The position numbers and the translations under genes are program-made. Below the pieces are notes generated by a model that was given only the letters and a program-made list of their open reading frames with translations, had not been told where the DNA came from and did not search any database. A stretch of 64,000 nucleotides of DNA from assembly GCA_963825645.1 (NCBI GenBank), contig CAWGTT010000008.1, positions 248,001 to 312,000 of the forward strand, in the 5' to 3' direction. The stretch comes from JADJPO01 sp963825645 (lineage in GTDB: Bacteria > Actinomycetota > Actinomycetes > Actinomycetales > Kineosporiaceae). Every line of letters begins with the position of its first letter. Position 1 is the first letter of the stretch. Positions 8,081 through 16,921 of the stretch are shown here, in pieces.

Positions 8081-9172
8081 TCACGCTCGAGGGTGGGCCT
8101 GCCGGTGTCCGGCCCGCAGCCGCTCGACGGAGACATGTGTGTAGATCTGCGTCGTCGACAGCGTAGCGTGACCGAGCAACTCCTGTACGCTACGGAGGTC
8201 TGCACCGCCGTCGAGCAGATGAGTTGCCGCCGAATGGCGTAATCCATGGGGCCCCATCTGGGGCATTCCGTCGTCGCCGAGCACCCGGTGCACGACGTCG
8301 CGCACCTGTCGCTGGTCGACCCGGCGTCCCTTTCGCCCGATGAAGAGCGCTTCACGCCCCGGCGTGTCGGCCGCGCTGAGGAGGACCTGGCGGCCTGCGA
8401 CGAGCCATTCCTGCACGGCGCGGGCAGCCGGGACACCGAACGGCACCACCCGCTCCTTGGCACCCTTGCCGAGCACCCGGACGGTGCGGCGCTCGAGGTC
8501 CACGTCGCCGAGGTCAAGAGCGGTGAGCTCGCCGACCCGGATCCCGGTGGCGTAGAGCAGCTCGAGCATGGCCAGGTCGCGCCGGGCCATCGCCCGGTCG
8601 AGCGCCGTCGCCGCCGCCTCGGTCGGCGATGCCGGCTCCCCACCGGCCCCGGCGGCGGCCACGTCGGGCGCCAGGGGGCCTTCGAGGAGCCGGGCAGCCC
8701 GGTCGAGCATCGCTGCGGCCTGGTCCCGCCGCAGCACGCCGGGCAGCGGCCTACCCGTCTTCGGGCTACGCAGCCTGATCCCCGCGTCCTCGCCGGCCCG
8801 GCCGGTCCGCGCCAGCCACCGCGTGAAGGTCCGGGCGCTGGCCGCCCGACGAGCCAAGGTGGAGCGGGACAGCCCGGCCGCATGCATCTCGGCCAGCCAC
8901 GATCGCAGCAGCGCCAGGTCGATCCCCTCGGGCTCGAGCCCTTGCCGCACGGTGAAGTCCAGCAGCCCCGCGACATCGCCGCGGTAAGCGCGGCAGGTGT
9001 GCCCGGAACGGCCACGTTCCAGGGCCAGATGGCTCTCGAACGCGGTCAGCAGCTCGTCGTGCTCGGCACCATCCGCGCCCTCGCCCTGGCACGGTCGGCC
9101 CGCAGCAGCGGCCCCGTCGACCGGTTCGGCACCCATGGGCACCACGGTGGGCCCCGGCGCCCACCCACTCAA
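8081..9172 (-). CDS. xerC: Tyrosine recombinase XerC-like
   Basis: 363 aa if started at TTG 9172, which overlaps the dprA stop as TTGA; ATG 9136 is the other plausible start. The N-terminal SAM-like core-binding domain (~residues 38-125) is followed by the catalytic domain with all residues in place: R212 (GIRVGEL), K236 (LGKGAKE), H309 and R312 (HGLRHSAATH), H335 (LLGHA) and nucleophile Y344 (TQIYTH). It probably resolves chromosome dimers at dif. Its place between dprA and whiG, and the lack of phage genes, argue against a prophage integrase. A Gly/Ala-rich insert lies near residues 163-190. Confidence 0.88.
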   Translation of the reverse strand: MSGWAPGPTVVPMGAEPVDGAAAAGRPCQGEGADGAEHDELLTAFESHLALERGRSGHTCRAYRGDVAGLLDFTVRQGLEPEGIDLALLRSWLAEMHAAGLSRSTLARRAASARTFTRWLARTGRAGEDAGIRLRSPKTGRPLPGVLRRDQAAAMLDRAARLLEGPLAPDVAAAGAGGEPASPTEAAATALDRAMARRDLAMLELLYATGIRVGELTALDLGDVDLERRTVRVLGKGAKERVVPFGVPAARAVQEWLVAGRQVLLSAADTPGREALFIGRKGRRVDQRQVRDVVHRVLGDDGMPQMGPHGLRHSAATHLLDGGADLRSVQELLGHATLSTTQIYTHVSVERLRAGHRQAHPRA

Positions 9173-10293
9173 GGCGACGCGCGGCGTGCTCGTCGCCAGC
9201 GACTACCGTCGTTCTCTGCCAACCCCAGGCCGAACAGGTGACCGAGCCCCGCGGCGAGCTCGGACGGCGGCAGCCCGGCAGCCCGGCTCAGCGCACCCAG
9301 ATGGGCCCACGAGCGCACCGGGAGCGCGTCGTAGACGAGCAGCTGTTCCACGGTGAGGTCGTCGTGCCCGCGCACCGGCACCTCGGGCCGATCAGGCAGC
9401 CACCGACCGATCTCGCCGAGCAGCTCGACCGCCTCCGCAGCGTCGCTCACGCAGACCGCGCCCTCGCGCAGCAGCCGGTGGCAGCCGGCGGACATCGCCG
9501 AGGTGATCGGCCCCGGTACCGAACCGACCGGCCGGTTCAGGTCGGCGGCATGCCGAGCGGTGTTCTGCGCCCCAGAGCGCCACGCGGCTTCGACGACGAC
9601 GGTGGCCTGGGTGAGCGCGGCGATCAACCGGTTGCGTTCGAGGAACCGCCACCTGGTCGGCGCCGAGCCGGGCGGTACCTCGCTCACCACACATCCGGCT
9701 CGGATGACCTCGTCGATCAGCTGCTCGTTGCCCCTGGGGTAGGCCCGGTCTACCCCGCACGCGAGGACTGCCACCGTGCGCCCCTCGGCGGCCAGCGCGC
9801 TGCGGTGCGCCTGCGCGTCGATGCCGTAGGCCCCGCCGGAGATGACACTGACGCCGGCATCGACACAGCCGACCGCGATCTGCCGGGTGGCCTCGATGCC
9901 GTAGTGGGTGGCGGTGCGAGCACCGACGAGGGAGATCGACCGGGAGCAGGCCCCAGCCAGGTCGAGCGGCCCGCGCACCCACAGGCAGAACGGCTGGTCC
10001 TGCCCCAGGTCGAGCAGGCCGGCGGGCCACTCGCCGTCCTCCGGCACCAGGAGACGCCCGCCGAACCGGGCCAGCGTGGCAAGGTCGCGCCGCGGGTCGA
10101 CCGTGTCCAGCCGCACCCGCCAGCGGCTCACGCCCGGGCCGTCCGTCCCGTCGACCACTCGCCGCAGGGCAGCCGCCGCTCCGTGCTCGGCGACCAGACG
10201 TCGCGCCTCGATGTCCCCTGGCTCGGCGAGCCGGCTCCAGACCGCCAGGGCCATGCGGTCATCGGCCGTGTCGCACCAGGACGGGACACTCAT
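9169..10293 (-). CDS. dprA: DNA processing protein DprA
   Basis: 374 aa from ATG 10293, whose ATGA overlaps the comM stop. DprA binds incoming single-stranded DNA and loads RecA during transformation. The Rossmann-like domain is clear: LVGARTATHYG (~residues 130-140), VISGGAYGIDAQAHRSAL, VLACGVDRAYPRGN and ERNRLIAALTQATVVVEAAWRSGA. A winged-helix-like C-terminus follows (DDLTVEQLLVYDALP). The operon yraN-comM-dprA(-xerC) is a standard bacterial arrangement, often present without proven competence. Confidence 0.93.
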   Translation of the reverse strand: MSVPSWCDTADDRMALAVWSRLAEPGDIEARRLVAEHGAAAALRRVVDGTDGPGVSRWRVRLDTVDPRRDLATLARFGGRLLVPEDGEWPAGLLDLGQDQPFCLWVRGPLDLAGACSRSISLVGARTATHYGIEATRQIAVGCVDAGVSVISGGAYGIDAQAHRSALAAEGRTVAVLACGVDRAYPRGNEQLIDEVIRAGCVVSEVPPGSAPTRWRFLERNRLIAALTQATVVVEAAWRSGAQNTARHAADLNRPVGSVPGPITSAMSAGCHRLLREGAVCVSDAAEAVELLGEIGRWLPDRPEVPVRGHDDLTVEQLLVYDALPVRSWAHLGALSRAAGLPPSELAAGLGHLFGLGLAENDGSRWRRARRASP

Positions 10294-11816
10294 GCGGCCA
10301 CCCGACCTTGGCGGCGCAGAATGAGCGCCCTGTCGACGTCCTCCGCGCGGGGGACGTCCCGACCACCCAGGTCGGCCAAGGTCCAGGCGACCCGGAGCAC
10401 TCTGTCGTAGCCACGCACCGTGATCTCGCCGCGGTCCAGACATCGATCGGCTGACCGGGTCGCGGACGCCGACAGCCGCAGAGCGCCGCGCAGCCACGAG
10501 CCTGGCACCTCCCCATTGCTGGCCCACGGGGTGCGGGCGAGCCGCTCGCGCTGCACCTCACGGGCCGCCGCCACCCGCGTGGCGACCTGGCGGCTGGACT
10601 CCCCCGGCCCCTGGTGCACCAGATCGGCCCGCGTCAGCGCGCACACCTCGATCTGCAGATCCATCCGGTCGAGCAGAGGTCCGGACAGCCGAGCCAGGTA
10701 GCGGCGCCGGGCGGCTGGGCTGCACGTGCAGTCGACGCCCTTGCCCGACGACCGCCCGCACGGACACGGGTTGGCGGCCAGCACGAGCTGGAAACGCGCC
10801 GGATAGCGGGCGATCCCCAGCGCGCGGTGGATGACCAGCACGCCGTGCTCCAGCGGCTGACGCAGTGCATCGAGGGCGCGCGACTCGAACTCGGTGGCCT
10901 CATCGAGGAAAAGGACACCCCGGTGCGCCCGGGACGCGGCGCCCGGGCGCGGCATGCCGCTGCCCCCTCCCACGAGCGCGATGGTGGTGCTGGTGTGATG
11001 CGGGTCCTCGAACGGCGGACGTCGTACCAGTCCCGCTGCCGGGTCCAGCGTGCCGCACACCGAGTGGATGGCCGTGACCTCGAGCGCCTGCCCGTCGTCC
11101 AGGTCGGGCAGCAGACCGGGCAGCCGCTGCGCGAGCATCGTCTTGCCGGCTCCGGGCGGACCGACCATGAGCAGGTGGTGGTTCCCTGCGGCCGCCAGCT
11201 CGAGCGCCGTCCGAGCGGCCGGCTGACCCACGACGTCGGCCAGGTCAGGACCGGGCAGGAATGGCAGGGCCTCCCTGCCGGACGGCACCGCCCGGGCCAA
11301 CGGCTCCCCGGTGTGCAAGGCGATCACATCGCCGAGATGGCCGACCCCGACCACCTCGGCGCCCGGCACGAGGGCGGCCTCCGCGGCGTTGTCCGTGGCG
11401 ACCACCACCCGGGGCCGGTTCGCGCGCACGGCGGCCATCACGGCGGGTAGTACACCGCGCACTGCCCGGACGCCGCCGTCCAGTCCCAGCTCACCGACGT
11501 GCACCCAGCCCGCCACCGACCCCGCGTCGACCTGGTCGCATGCGGCCAGCAGCGCGGCGGCCACCGACAGGTCGAAGCCGGTGCCGGTCTTCGGCAACCC
11601 GGCCGGGGACAGGTTGACGGTGATCCGGCGGGACGGCAGCGCGCAGCCGGCGTTGGCCAGCGCCGCGCGGACCCGGTCGCGGGACTCGAACAGCGAGGTG
11701 TCCGGCAGACCGACCAGCGCGAAGGCCGGTAACCCGTTCGCGAGGTCGGCCTCCACCTCGACGAGGTGCCCTTCGAGCCCGATCAGGGCCACGGACAGGC
11801 AGCGGCCCAACGCCAC
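10290..11816 (-). CDS. comM: YifB/ComM family AAA+ ATPase (Mg-chelatase-like)
   Basis: 508 aa from GTG 11816, directly abutting the yraN stop. ComM is a hexameric helicase that promotes branch migration during natural transformation. An N-terminal Lon-like ChlI domain (GLPAFALVGLPDTSLFESRDRV) precedes the AAA+ core with Walker A GPPGAGKTM (~residue 223), Walker B GVLFLDEATEF, the NPCPCG cysteine motif, and the C-terminal SARAYDRVLRVAWT-like helix bundle (here RGYDRVLRVAWTLADL). The gene overlaps dprA by four bases, so the two are probably translated together. Confidence 0.93.
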   Translation of the reverse strand: MALGRCLSVALIGLEGHLVEVEADLANGLPAFALVGLPDTSLFESRDRVRAALANAGCALPSRRITVNLSPAGLPKTGTGFDLSVAAALLAACDQVDAGSVAGWVHVGELGLDGGVRAVRGVLPAVMAAVRANRPRVVVATDNAAEAALVPGAEVVGVGHLGDVIALHTGEPLARAVPSGREALPFLPGPDLADVVGQPAARTALELAAAGNHHLLMVGPPGAGKTMLAQRLPGLLPDLDDGQALEVTAIHSVCGTLDPAAGLVRRPPFEDPHHTSTTIALVGGGSGMPRPGAASRAHRGVLFLDEATEFESRALDALRQPLEHGVLVIHRALGIARYPARFQLVLAANPCPCGRSSGKGVDCTCSPAARRRYLARLSGPLLDRMDLQIEVCALTRADLVHQGPGESSRQVATRVAAAREVQRERLARTPWASNGEVPGSWLRGALRLSASATRSADRCLDRGEITVRGYDRVLRVAWTLADLGGRDVPRAEDVDRALILRRQGRVAA

Positions 11817-12173
11817 TCAGACCACCGCCGCGAGATGCTCGACCTGTGGACCGCCCCGGCGCGGAACGCTCACCGCCACCACGTCGATCCGCACCTCGCG
11901 GAACGAGTCCTCGTGCTCGGCGAGCCAGGTGGCGGCCAACCGGCGCAGCCGGGCCAGCTTGACCGGGGTGACGGCGTCCAGAGCGGTACCCGCCCCGTGG
12001 GAGCGGCGCGTCTTCACCTCGCAGACCACCAGGCACCCACCGTCGCGGGCCACCAGGTCGAGCTCGCCCAGCGGGCATCGCCAGCGCCGGTCCAGGATCT
12101 GCATCCCGGCCTCGGTCAAGTACCGGGCGGCGATCCGTTCGCCGTACTCGCCGAGTGCATCCGTGGCTCGCAT
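11817..12173 (-). CDS. yraN: YraN family (UPF0102) endonuclease-like protein
   Basis: 118 aa from ATG 12173, with a strong GGAGG ribosome site just upstream. It has the restriction-endonuclease-like fold residues of the family: GEYGERIAARYL, then GELDLVARDG (acidic metal ligand) and CEVKTRR (ExK). Its biochemical role is not established; it commonly sits with comM and dprA as here. It is first in the yraN-comM-dprA-xerC operon. Confidence 0.9.
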   Translation of the reverse strand: MRATDALGEYGERIAARYLTEAGMQILDRRWRCPLGELDLVARDGGCLVVCEVKTRRSHGAGTALDAVTPVKLARLRRLAATWLAEHEDSFREVRIDVVAVSVPRRGGPQVEHLAAVV

Positions 12174-12351
12174 GTGACCACCTCCGGCGCCCAGCCAACC
12201 CTCGACGGGTGCGCGGTCGCCCGGCCCGCTCAGGCATCTGTGGACGACGGATAGGCGAGGTCGGCATCGGGACGGGACGACCGCGACGTCGCGAGATCCA
12301 GGCTGTGGACGGCGTTGGGCGCTACCGGTCGCGCGCGGACCCGGGGGGGAC

Positions 12352-12675
12352 TCAGCCGGGGAAGTCACCCTGCTTGGGCAGGTCGAAGTCGCTCTTGGAC
12401 AGCTCCTCGACGTTGACGTCCTTGAACGTCACCACACGGACCGACTTGACGAACCGGGCAGGGCGGTAGACATCCCAGACCCAGGCGTCGTTCATGGTCA
12501 CCTCGAAGTAGACCTCACCATTGGTGGACCGGACGTTCAGGTCGACCCGGTTGGCCAGGTAGAACCGGCGCTCGGTCTCCACCACGTAGCTGAACAGGCC
12601 GACGACGTCGCGGTACTCGCGATAGAGCTGCAGCTCCATCTCGGTCTCGTAGTTCTCGAGATCCTCGGCGCTCAT
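12352..12675 (-). CDS. DUF2469 family protein
   Basis: 107 aa from ATG 12675. A small acidic cytoplasmic protein found throughout actinobacteria (MSAEDLENYETEMELQLYREY, then VVGLFSYVVETERRFYLAN and NDAWVWDVYRPARFV). Function is unknown. It follows crcB by 61 bases and precedes yraN by 178 bases; that gap holds no other gene that I can see. Confidence 0.9.
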   Translation of the reverse strand: MSAEDLENYETEMELQLYREYRDVVGLFSYVVETERRFYLANRVDLNVRSTNGEVYFEVTMNDAWVWDVYRPARFVKSVRVVTFKDVNVEELSKSDFDLPKQGDFPG

Positions 12676-12736
12676 CCGCCTCGTCGCTCCGTGCTGTCGC
12701 GGTCCGTCACCGGCAGCCGGCCGGTGAATGTCATGT

Positions 12737-13108
12737 CTATCTTGCCGTGCCGAACAGGATCTGACCCAACGCCACCCCGGCCACGGCGGCCGCCACCCCC
12801 GCCACCGCACTACCGGCGAGGTTGGCCAGCGCCAGGCGGCCGGCGCCGTCCTCGACCAGACGCATGCTCTCGTAGGAGAAGGTCGAGTACGTGGTCAGCG
12901 CCCCGCAGAACCCCGCCCCGAGCAGCGCCCGTAGCTGCGGCGAGGCCACCGCGACCATCAGACCCAGCAGGAAGGAGCCCACGATGTTCACGGTGAACGT
13001 CCCCCACGGGAACACCCCGTCGTGCCGGGCCTGCACCGCGCGGTCTGTCAGGTACCGCGCCGGGGCGCCCACCGCCGCGCCGAGCATCGCCAGGAACAGC
13101 AAGGTCAC
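12737..13108 (-). CDS. crcB: Fluoride efflux channel CrcB, copy 1
   Basis: 123 aa from GTG 13108, with a GGAGGAGG ribosome site; the GTGA overlaps the DUF190 stop. Four hydrophobic helices. Family residues are visible in GAPARYLTDR, PWGTFTVNIVGSFLLG and GFCGALTTYSTFSYE. CrcB/Fluc assembles as a dual-topology dimer that exports F-. Paired with a second copy at 13532-14005, it probably forms a heterodimer in which each copy has a fixed orientation. Confidence 0.92.
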   Translation of the reverse strand: MTLLFLAMLGAAVGAPARYLTDRAVQARHDGVFPWGTFTVNIVGSFLLGLMVAVASPQLRALLGAGFCGALTTYSTFSYESMRLVEDGAGRLALANLAGSAVAGVAAAVAGVALGQILFGTAR

Positions 13109-13509
13109 CGGCCCGCCTCCTCCCCGGGCGGTGAGCCGGAACCGGGCGGACGGTCCAACGGGCGGGGGGCCTTCTCGTCTCGGCCGACATAGCGGATCAC
13201 CTCGACGTCCTCGAGGGTGACCAGCCCCTCGACGAGCAGCTCGTCGAGCTGCGGCAGGAACGAGGCGATCCGCTGATGGCTGTCCACGATGACCACGACG
13301 ACGGGCAGGTCCTCGCTCAGGCTCAGGAACCGGGTGGTGTGCACGAGGCTGCTGCCCCCGAACGACTCGATCCCCCGCAGCACCGTGGCACCGGCCAGGC
13401 CCGCCCGGTGCGCCCGGTGCACGATCTCGGTGAACACCGGCCTGTGGTGCCACTGGTCGGACTCGCCGACCATGATCATCAGCCGCTGCGCTGTGCCGCT
13501 CAGTCTCAT
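13105..13509 (-). CDS. DUF190 protein between two crcB genes
   Basis: 134 aa from ATG 13509 with a GGAGGGG ribosome site. A PII-like alpha/beta fold of the DUF190 family (AQRLMIMVGESDQWHHRPV, GLAGATVLRGIESFGG, LPVVVVIVDS). It is often inserted between paired crcB genes and may sense or regulate the channel; this is inference from context. Overlaps crcB copy 1 by four bases. Confidence 0.88.
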   Translation of the reverse strand: MRLSGTAQRLMIMVGESDQWHHRPVFTEIVHRAHRAGLAGATVLRGIESFGGSSLVHTTRFLSLSEDLPVVVVIVDSHQRIASFLPQLDELLVEGLVTLEDVEVIRYVGRDEKAPRPLDRPPGSGSPPGEEAGR

Positions 13510-13531
13510 GGTCCCCTCCGGCCCCTGCGAG

Positions 13532-14005
13532 TCATTGTGCACTCCGATCCTCGGGGTTCGTCTCGACCAGGCGCCGAGTGAGCCGCGTGCCCGCCCAGAC
13601 CGCAGCCAACGCCACCACGGGAGTCGACGCCAGGTACAGCGCGGCCAGGACCAGCCGGCCGTCGTGGGCGAGCGCCTCGACGTCCACCGCGTAGGCGGAG
13701 AAGGTGGTGAACCCGCCCAGTACCCCGGTTCCCAGCGCCGGCCGCAACAGCCGCAGATGGGCCCAGCGGTCGATGGCAAGCACGGTCAGCACGCCGATCA
13801 GCGCGCAGCCGACCGCGTTCACCACCAGCGTCGCGACGACGGTGGCGAGGCGGTCCGGCGGGGCCGAGCTCGTCGCGGCGAACCGGGCTGCAGCACCGAC
13901 GGCCCCGCCGAGCGAGATCGCGGCCAGCACCGGGACATCCGGGCGGCGCAGCGGGCTCAGCTCCCGACGCCGACGGGCGGCGGCTGCCCGAGCGCCAGGT
14001 TCCAC
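13532..14005 (-). CDS. crcB: Fluoride efflux channel CrcB, copy 2
   Basis: 157 aa from GTG 14005, or 132 aa from GTG 13930; neither has a strong ribosome site. The longer form overlaps rnhB by 49 bases and adds a basic N-terminal stretch like those I recall on other actinobacterial copies. The CrcB core is plain: LGGAVGAAARFAAT, LVVNAVGCALIGVL, TGVLGGFTTFSAYAVDVEAL. Partner of crcB copy 1. No room for a fluoride riboswitch is left upstream, since the frame runs into rnhB. Confidence 0.88.
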   Translation of the reverse strand: MEPGARAAAARRRRELSPLRRPDVPVLAAISLGGAVGAAARFAATSSAPPDRLATVVATLVVNAVGCALIGVLTVLAIDRWAHLRLLRPALGTGVLGGFTTFSAYAVDVEALAHDGRLVLAALYLASTPVVALAAVWAGTRLTRRLVETNPEDRSAQ

Positions 14006-14727
14006 GACCGTCGATGTTGCTCGCAGGTGCCAAGGTTCCGCAGCGCCGCAGCATGCTCCGGGGCGGCGTACCCCTTGTTCTCGTGCCAGCCGTAGCCGGG
14101 GTACAGCTGGGCCCTCTCGACCATCAGCGCATCCCGCTCCACCTTGGCCAGCACGCTGGCCGCCGCCACCGCCGCGCACCGCAGGTCGGCCTTGACCATG
14201 GTGGTCACCCGGGGCAGCCCGCCGAGCTCCGGCAGCGGCGCCGGCTCGCGGACGGCGGCGGCCGCGGACGGCGGCGGGACGTCGAAGAGCACCTCCTGCT
14301 CGACCGCGCCCGACTCCTGGGCCGCCCGGGCCGGCGGCGGCGTGAGCCAGTCGTGGGAGCCGTCGAGCAACACCGCATCGGGCAGCTCGGGCAGCTCGGC
14401 GAGAGCGCGGTGCCCGGCCAGCCGCAGCGCCGCGATGATCCCGAACCGGTCGATCTCCTCCGGTTGGGCGTGGCCCACGGCGTAGGCATCGGTCCAGCGG
14501 CGCAGCCGCGGAACCAGCGCCTGCCGGGCAGGCGGGCTGAGCAGCTTGGAGTCGCGCACCCCGCTGGGCGCCGTCCGGGTACCCGCGTTCACCACGACCA
14601 CCCCGACGCTGACCGGACCGGCCAGCGCTCCACGGCCGACCTCGTCCATGCCCGCGACGAGCCGGTGTCCCGCCCGCAGAAGTGCCCGCTCGGTGCGCAG
14701 CGTGGGGACCCGCGAGCGCGAGCTCAT
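13957..14727 (-). CDS. rnhB: Ribonuclease HII
   Basis: 256 aa from ATG 14727 (ATGA overlap with lepB). RNase HII removes ribonucleotides and RNA primers from DNA-RNA hybrids. Catalytic residues are visible: the DEVGRG motif (~residues 27-32), LLDGSHDWL, and KADLRCAAVAAASVLAKVERD. About 50 Pro/Ala/Glu-rich residues lie between DGSHDWL and the KAD motif, somewhat longer than in the relatives I remember, probably a surface loop. It follows the two signal peptidases, an order common in actinobacteria. Confidence 0.93.
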   Translation of the reverse strand: MSSRSRVPTLRTERALLRAGHRLVAGMDEVGRGALAGPVSVGVVVVNAGTRTAPSGVRDSKLLSPPARQALVPRLRRWTDAYAVGHAQPEEIDRFGIIAALRLAGHRALAELPELPDAVLLDGSHDWLTPPPARAAQESGAVEQEVLFDVPPPSAAAAVREPAPLPELGGLPRVTTMVKADLRCAAVAAASVLAKVERDALMVERAQLYPGYGWHENKGYAAPEHAAALRNLGTCEQHRRSWNLALGQPPPVGVGS

Positions 14728-15650
14728 GACCCCGGATCCGGCAGCCCGGCGAACACCTGCTGGGGTACTCCCAGCCCACCGGCCCGATCGAACGGCCACA
14801 CCACGACGAAGGCCTTGCCGACCACCGACCCGATGGGCACGAACGGGCTGTCGTTGTACCGGGAGTCCTTGGAGACGCTGCGATGGTCGCCCATGACCCA
14901 GATGCGCCCGGGCGGCACGGTGACCGAGAAGGGGGTCTCGCTCGGCACATCCCCGGGGTAGAGATACGGCTCGTCGAGGGACTTCCCGTCGACCACCACC
15001 CGACCGGCGTCGTCGCAGCACTTGACCGTGTCCCCGGGCAGCCCGATCACGCGCTTGATCAGGTGCTCGCCGGAGTCCTGGGGCAAGAGCCCGACGAACG
15101 TCATCGTCTCGCGCAGCATTCGGTGCAACCCGCCGTCCTCGATCGGCGGCAGCGGCTGAAGCCATCCACCCGGGTCCTTGAAGACGACGATGTCACCGCG
15201 ATGCAGGTCGAACGGACCGGGGGTCAGCTTGCTGACCACCACCCGGTCACCGGTCAGCAGGGTGTCCTCCATCGACTGGGAGGGGATGAAGAAGGCCTGC
15301 ACCAGGAAGGTCTTGATCACCAGGGAGAGGACCAGCGCCATGGCGAGCACGACCGCCATCTCGGTCAGCACGCTGAGCGCGGCCCGGGCGGGGCTCGGCC
15401 GTTCGCGGCCGGGCCCACCGGCCGAGGTGGAGCCGCCGTTGCCGGTGGGTTGGGGACCGCGCGAGCCGCGGCCCAGTCGACGTCGACGGGTAGCCCGAGG
15501 TCGCACCCCATCAGCCATCGAGGAGGCCAAGGACTCCGGCGGCGGCTGTCCCGGGTCGGCGCGGCGCGAGTAGCCCGCACTGTGCCGCGGTCCGATCGGC
15601 GGCGGCGGCGGGTCGTCGTCGGGCCACATCCGGTTCTCGGCGGCGCTCAC
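14724..15650 (-). CDS. lepB: Signal peptidase I, copy A
   Basis: 308 aa from GTG 15650 (GTGA overlap with the upstream lepB). A long Pro/Arg-rich cytoplasmic N-terminus (~95 aa) precedes one membrane helix (VVLAMALVLSLVIKTFLVQ). The catalytic Ser is S126 in IPSQSMEDTL and the Lys is K199 in IKRVIGLPGD; WVMGDHRSVSKDSR completes the S26A signature. It cleaves Sec and Tat signal peptides at the outer face of the membrane. There is a duplicate gene immediately upstream. Confidence 0.94.
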   Translation of the reverse strand: MSAAENRMWPDDDPPPPPIGPRHSAGYSRRADPGQPPPESLASSMADGVRPRATRRRRLGRGSRGPQPTGNGGSTSAGGPGRERPSPARAALSVLTEMAVVLAMALVLSLVIKTFLVQAFFIPSQSMEDTLLTGDRVVVSKLTPGPFDLHRGDIVVFKDPGGWLQPLPPIEDGGLHRMLRETMTFVGLLPQDSGEHLIKRVIGLPGDTVKCCDDAGRVVVDGKSLDEPYLYPGDVPSETPFSVTVPPGRIWVMGDHRSVSKDSRYNDSPFVPIGSVVGKAFVVVWPFDRAGGLGVPQQVFAGLPDPGS

Positions 15651-16366
15651 TCGCGCCCCTGCCCTGGTGGGGTACCGGACACGCCGCCGGCCCGGGGCGG
15701 CGGCCACCAGACGGCGGCCACCGTGCCGACTACGTGGTCCAGGGGCACCGTGCCACCGCCCGGGTCGCCGAGGTGGTCGCGCGAGTCCGCGGAGTCAGAC
15801 CGGTTGTCGCCCATCACCCAGAGCCGGCCGGGGGGTACCCGGGTGTCGAAGGGCCGTTCGCTGGCCGTCTCGCCGTCCGGCAGGTAGGGCTCGGCGAGCG
15901 GGCGGCCGTCGATGGTCAACCTGCCCTCAGCGTCGCAGCAGGCGACCCGCTCTCCGGGCAAGGCGATGACCCGCTTGATGTAGTCCCGCTGCCCGACCGG
16001 AGCCCCGATCGCGGCGGCGGCCGCCGCCCCGACGGCGGCCAGTGGAGTCCGGGCGGTGGGCTCGGGGTCGAAGACCCCGCTGCCGTCGAAGACGACGACG
16101 TCGCCGCGCTGCACCGAGCCGGTGAAGTGCGTGATCCGCCAGACCAGCACCCGGTCCCCGGCCTGGACGGTCGCCGCCATCGAGGCGGTGGGCACCACGA
16201 AGGACTGGACGAGCACTGCGCGCACCGCGACCACCGCCGCGGCGCAGGCCAGCACTGCCGCGAGAACTCGCAGTGGAGACGATGCGCGCGAACTGCGGGC
16301 GGCACCCACGGAGCCTGCGGCGCGCAGCTCGCGCATCTCGCGCATCCTGACCTGGTCGTCCACCAC
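15647..16366 (-). CDS. lepB: Signal peptidase I, copy B
   Basis: 239 aa from GTG 16366. One membrane helix (residues ~33-53). Ser62 in VVPTASMAAT and Lys131 in YIKRVIALPGE form the dyad; WVMGDNRSDSADSRDH is the C-terminal signature. A Gly/Ala-rich insert (~residues 103-125) separates the two. Tandem lepB copies after rplS are usual in actinobacteria, and the paralogues probably have different substrate sets. A CC pair near residues 142-143 (VACCDAEG) is also present in copy A (VKCCDDAG). Confidence 0.93.
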   Translation of the reverse strand: MVDDQVRMREMRELRAAGSVGAARSSRASSPLRVLAAVLACAAAVVAVRAVLVQSFVVPTASMAATVQAGDRVLVWRITHFTGSVQRGDVVVFDGSGVFDPEPTARTPLAAVGAAAAAAIGAPVGQRDYIKRVIALPGERVACCDAEGRLTIDGRPLAEPYLPDGETASERPFDTRVPPGRLWVMGDNRSDSADSRDHLGDPGGGTVPLDHVVGTVAAVWWPPPRAGGVSGTPPGQGRE

Positions 16367-16393
16367 TCCGGCGACTCTACGCAGTGGGGCGGT

Positions 16394-16753
16394 TCAGCGC
16401 GCCGCGACGCTCTCGCGCTTCTCCTTGATCTTGGCAGCCTTGCCGCGCAGGGAGCGTAGGTAGTAGAGCTTCGCCCGGCGCACGTCGCCGCGGGTGACCA
16501 CTTCGATCTTGTCGATGATCGGTGAGTGCACCGGAAAGGTGCGCTCCACGCCGACCCCGAAGCTCAGCTTGCGAACGGTGAAGGTCTCGCGGACGCCGCC
16601 GCCGGAGCGTCGGATGACCACGCCCTGAAACACCTGGATGCGCGAGCGAGTGCCCTCGACGACCTTGACATGGACCTTGAGGGTGTCGCCCGCCCGGAAG
16701 GGGGGGACGTCGCCGCGCAGCGAGGCGGCGTCGAGGCTGTCCAGGGTATGCAT
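16394..16753 (-). CDS. rplS: 50S ribosomal protein L19
   Basis: 119 aa from ATG 16753. L19 sits at the 30S-50S interface. The conserved blocks PPFRAGDTLKVHVKVVEG, QGVVIRR, TFTVRKLSFGVGVER and RGDVRRAKLYYLRSL are all present. It has its own leader of 168 bases after trmD, containing a probable promoter (16891-16900). Downstream come the two lepB genes. Confidence 0.97.
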   Translation of the reverse strand: MHTLDSLDAASLRGDVPPFRAGDTLKVHVKVVEGTRSRIQVFQGVVIRRSGGGVRETFTVRKLSFGVGVERTFPVHSPIIDKIEVVTRGDVRRAKLYYLRSLRGKAAKIKEKRESVAAR

Positions 16754-16890
16754 GGCGCAGTCGCTCTCCCGCGGATGCCACAGGACATCGGCGTGCTCGA
16801 AGGTGTCACAGAGGGTGCGTCTTCCGGTCCGGGTAGCAGCCCCCCTGCGGCAGGGCGCGCTGGACCGCGACGACGTCGCAACGAGGGCTC

Positions 16891-16900
16891 AGTCTGCCAC
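16891..16900 (-). promoter_or_regulatory. Putative rplS promoter, TGGCAGACT motif
   Basis: On the minus strand, CTGTGGCAGACTGAG lies about 140 bases before the rplS ATG. The core TGGCAGAnT is shared with the rpsP promoter region (19205-19214). CAGACT would serve as the -10 hexamer; the -35 region is unclear. Confidence 0.4.
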
Positions 16901-16921
16901 AGGAGCCGGTGCCCCCCGAAA

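Noticed and set aside
8081..9172. Tyrosine recombinase as a sign of prophage or integrative element
   Set aside because: It is in the conserved dprA-xerC-whiG place, has no att-like repeats, and no phage genes are near. XerC is the better call.
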